Below, one piece after another: positions 7,001 through 7,841 of a stretch of 7,841 nt of DNA (the stretch's first letter is position 1; every line of letters starts with the position of its first letter). The stretch is from positions 1 to 7,841 of the forward strand of contig JBCCSZ010000345.1 in the NCBI GenBank assembly GCA_039199225.1, in the 5' to 3' direction. The position numbers and the translations under genes are program-made. Source of the DNA: JBCCSZ01 sp039199225 (GTDB lineage: Bacteria > Bacteroidota > Bacteroidia > Chitinophagales > Saprospiraceae). The notes below the pieces were generated by a model. It worked only from the letters and a program-made list of their open reading frames with translations, had not been told where the DNA came from and did not search any database.

Positions 7001-7841
7001 GTGATAGGTTTCACAGGCTTGTACATTGGCAACGGCAGTCAGCACCCTTGTAAAGCCATCGTATTCTATTTCGTTGATAAAGTCTCCATCATCGAGTGTA
7101 TGGGAGGGGCAGGTCAGGCCAAAGGTCATATTTCCATGGTGCCAAGCCGGGACGTTGTTGATGTAGTATTGTTCGTTGGAAAAGTAGTTCAGATTGTTGA
7201 TCGTTACAAATTCGGTGCTGCCTGGAACGCGAGCGATGTTTTCCGCTCCATTTTCATAGGGTCCATTGATGCCCGGGCCGCTGATGAAAAAGCCAAAGAC
7301 ATCGTTGAAGGAACTACCGGCATATTCGCAATACTCCTCCGATGCAAAAACGTATTCGAAGGAGATTTGGTCAGAAGTCGGCGTGAAATCAAACTCTAAT
7401 GCAGCAATATCGTGCAGCGTAGCTCCGGAGCCAACAATCCTCCTGAGATCAGGGTCATTGGTAATGGGAAAACTGAGTTGGGTGCTGGCATTGAAGAACA
7501 AATTCGGCCCCTGTGCCGTAGCTACGCGACCTGTCGAGAGCAAGACGCCGGTCTCGATATCAATGACATCTGTCCCGCTACTGAAAGTTCCTCTCGCATT
7601 GTTTTCACCCGTAAAGGTGATGCTGTTATCATCTACATCAAAACAGTCCCCTCCAATAAAAACGTCTTGTATGAGGGTATTGGCAGGTGTTCCTTCCGCC
7701 GTTTCAATGCGAGCAGCCCGGCTCGAAATGGGGGCTTGAACAGATGCTTTGGGATCTGCGCAATCATCACAGCCCAGGGACAATACGAGGTCGTAAGGAG
7801 CTGAAAAGTTACTGTTGTACAGTAGAACTTCCTCACAATCG
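4064..7841 (-). CDS. Giant T9SS-exported modular surface protein, C-terminal part (5' end beyond window)
   Basis: The frame is open through the right edge; 1258 codons are visible before TAA at 4064-4066. A TTG at 7781-7783 is not a credible start, because coding continues upstream (YNSNFSAPYDLVLSLGCDDC). Numbering from the first whole codon (7838-7840), the domains run: choice-of-anchor L at about 55-305, with the signature FEYVFASEEYCEYAGSSFND; a Calx-beta-like domain at about 322-421 (IAGVDYG, then EGVEDIILDLA); Ig/PKD-like domains at about 422-580; an SprB-like repeat at 585-655 (SCPGKADGWIDLSVSGGIAP); four Ig-like repeats at 662-999; a second SprB-like unit at 1004-1071; an Ig-like segment at 1075-1155; and a gliding-motility/CHU_C type B T9SS sorting domain at 1161-1258, with IPNAFTPNQDGINDHF and FDRWGGKVYQ. 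The sorting domain is cleaved on export and the protein is held at the cell surface. The likely role is adhesion, gliding or biofilm matrix; no enzymatic motif is seen. A hairpin follows the stop. Confidence 0.93.
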   Translation of the reverse strand, partial: DCEEVLLYNSNFSAPYDLVLSLGCDDCADPKASVQAPISSRAARIETAEGTPANTLIQDVFIGGDCFDVDDNSITFTGENNARGTFSSGTDVIDIETGVLLSTGRVATAQGPNLFFNASTQLSFPITNDPDLRRIVGSGATLHDIAALEFDFTPTSDQISFEYVFASEEYCEYAGSSFNDVFGFFISGPGINGPYENGAENIARVPGSTEFVTINNLNYFSNEQYYINNVPAWHHGNMTFGLTCPSHTLDDGDFINEIEYDGFTRVLTAVANVQACETYHIKLIVADVNDGYYDSAVFLKANSFISEGTALADVEVPGFDGDTAFEDCSEGYFVFQRSNANLDDSLTVRFSVSPLSSAIAGVDYGVLPDSVVILPGDSVYYLPVEVYSDGLAEGVEDIILDLAAPCSCSMPSVRLQIDDTAELESQLEDIYLCETTNVSLTPLVGGGLAPLQYRWSTGDSTAVLNVLPQESTTYEVTITDQCGAQAIDSAKVVIAGIPTATITGYDFICAEKTGANITIEFTGAGPWQVAYRYNDTALVMIDGITENPYQFTVDRPGLYYLEAVNSQGCDGTVRGAATVFETEILLTLNYTAVSCPGKADGWIDLSVSGGIAPYQYEWNQGLGTVEDPNGLPVGSYQVTVTDDNGCTQSIGLDLPYDSEVPEVDAGVAEVLTCQQTEIRLVGSGSSGQDYSLEWTTTDGQILNGGNSFAPLIDQPGTYRLSITNRSTTCTQFDEVTVGIDTLSPTTQVNWLGPQSLDCQNKSTVLDASGSRPIGRLSYFWYNEQEEVLNSTPATPNVEINQAGLYQLEVVDQDNGCSATQYFLVESDTDLPMVAIELPGLLSCKDSLLQLDARSSEQGPQFRYEWSSPDGRLLSGLQGLQPWLDRPGTYRLTIVNTLTACENQQEVVVDIDTLPPVANAGPDQWLECDTREQVLDGRGSSQGGTYSYSWYGPAGGWQTTADPMVVEAQALGNYILEVLNLENGCRATDTVGVWENEDRPRDVVFEIEAPPCFGDDGKWIYTEVVGGLGPYLFSIDGGETYAGFDSLVLAPGRYTLYVQDANGCVHQEDFNIPNVPPLIVEAGSDVTLSLGQSHPIIAQSNVPESRLRTIRWTPSDSLDCSDCMRPLARPLNTTLYQIEITDEDGCTAQDELLLTVDKERRVYIPNAFTPNQDGINDHFNLFSDPYSVRRITRLEVFDRWGGKVYQGDDLQPNDPSSGWDGSFRGEMLNPGVFVYLAEVEFVDGFRKMYKGDVTLLSTR
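4844..5857 (-). repeat. A-B-A-B array of four Ig-like repeats
   Basis: Four domains of 83-87 residues are coded in tandem: A1 at 5609-5857, B1 at 5348-5608, A2 at 5099-5347 and B2 at 4844-5098. A1 and A2 share EW(T/S)(T/S)-x-DG-x-(I/L)L, then PGTYRL(S/T)I-x-N and D(I)DTL-x-P. B1 and B2 share VLD(A/G)-x-GS, a YS/FW-Y core, and (Y)xLEV...(D/E)NGC(S/R)AT. A resembles A and B resembles B more than neighbours resemble each other, so a two-domain unit of about 170 codons (510 bp) seems to have duplicated. The copies have diverged at the DNA level, which indicates an old event. Confidence 0.7.

Noticed and set aside
7633..7836. Short minus-strand reading frame near the right edge, and the TTG at 7781-7783 as the start of the large gene
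   Set aside because: The frame of the large protein continues without a stop to the window edge with protein-like content, so the gene starts outside the window and the 67-residue frame is an out-of-frame shadow.

Overview
The window looks like chromosomal DNA from a gliding or T9SS-bearing Bacteroidota, most likely in or near the Saprospiria (Lewinella/Haliscomenobacter-like). I infer this from the protein content: a C-terminal type B T9SS sorting domain (gliding-motility-associated, CHU_C type), a choice-of-anchor L domain, SprB-like repeats, and the roughly 41-residue GCDS repeat common in Saprospiria surface proteins. No rRNA or marker gene is present, so the genus cannot be fixed.

All recognised genes lie on the minus strand. 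From right to left, in transcription order: (1) 7841-4064 is the 3' part of a very large modular cell-surface protein whose start lies outside the window. (2) 4063-3894 is a short intergenic stretch holding a nested terminator-like hairpin (3968-4020) and, just before the next gene, an 8-bp inverted repeat (3898-3921). (3) 3893-2435 is a two-gene AbiE-type (type IV) toxin-antitoxin module: AbiEi antitoxin/repressor, then AbiEii nucleotidyltransferase toxin, overlapping by 4 bases. (4) 2434-2139 is non-coding as far as I can see. (5) 2138-1 is the 5' part of a second secreted modular surface protein, with signal peptide, whose 3' end lies outside the window.

The AbiE module sits in a sharply AT-rich block of about 1.7 kb (about 2275-3960) between two GC-richer surface-protein genes. 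By hand count, 60-base lines inside it hold 13, 20 and 14 G+C; lines just outside hold 33 (2161-2220) and 29 (3961-4020), and one within the large gene holds 36 (5221-5280). This suggests a transferred defence cassette placed between two tandem, co-oriented surface-protein genes.

The observation most worth checking is that the AbiEii reading frame stops early at 241 residues. Immediately before that stop, a run of eight T (coding strand; A8 at 2602-2609) offers a -1 shift into a frame encoding a family-like AbiEii C-terminus, giving 290 residues in total. This may be a decayed toxin, a phase-variable tract, programmed slippage, or a homopolymer sequencing error.
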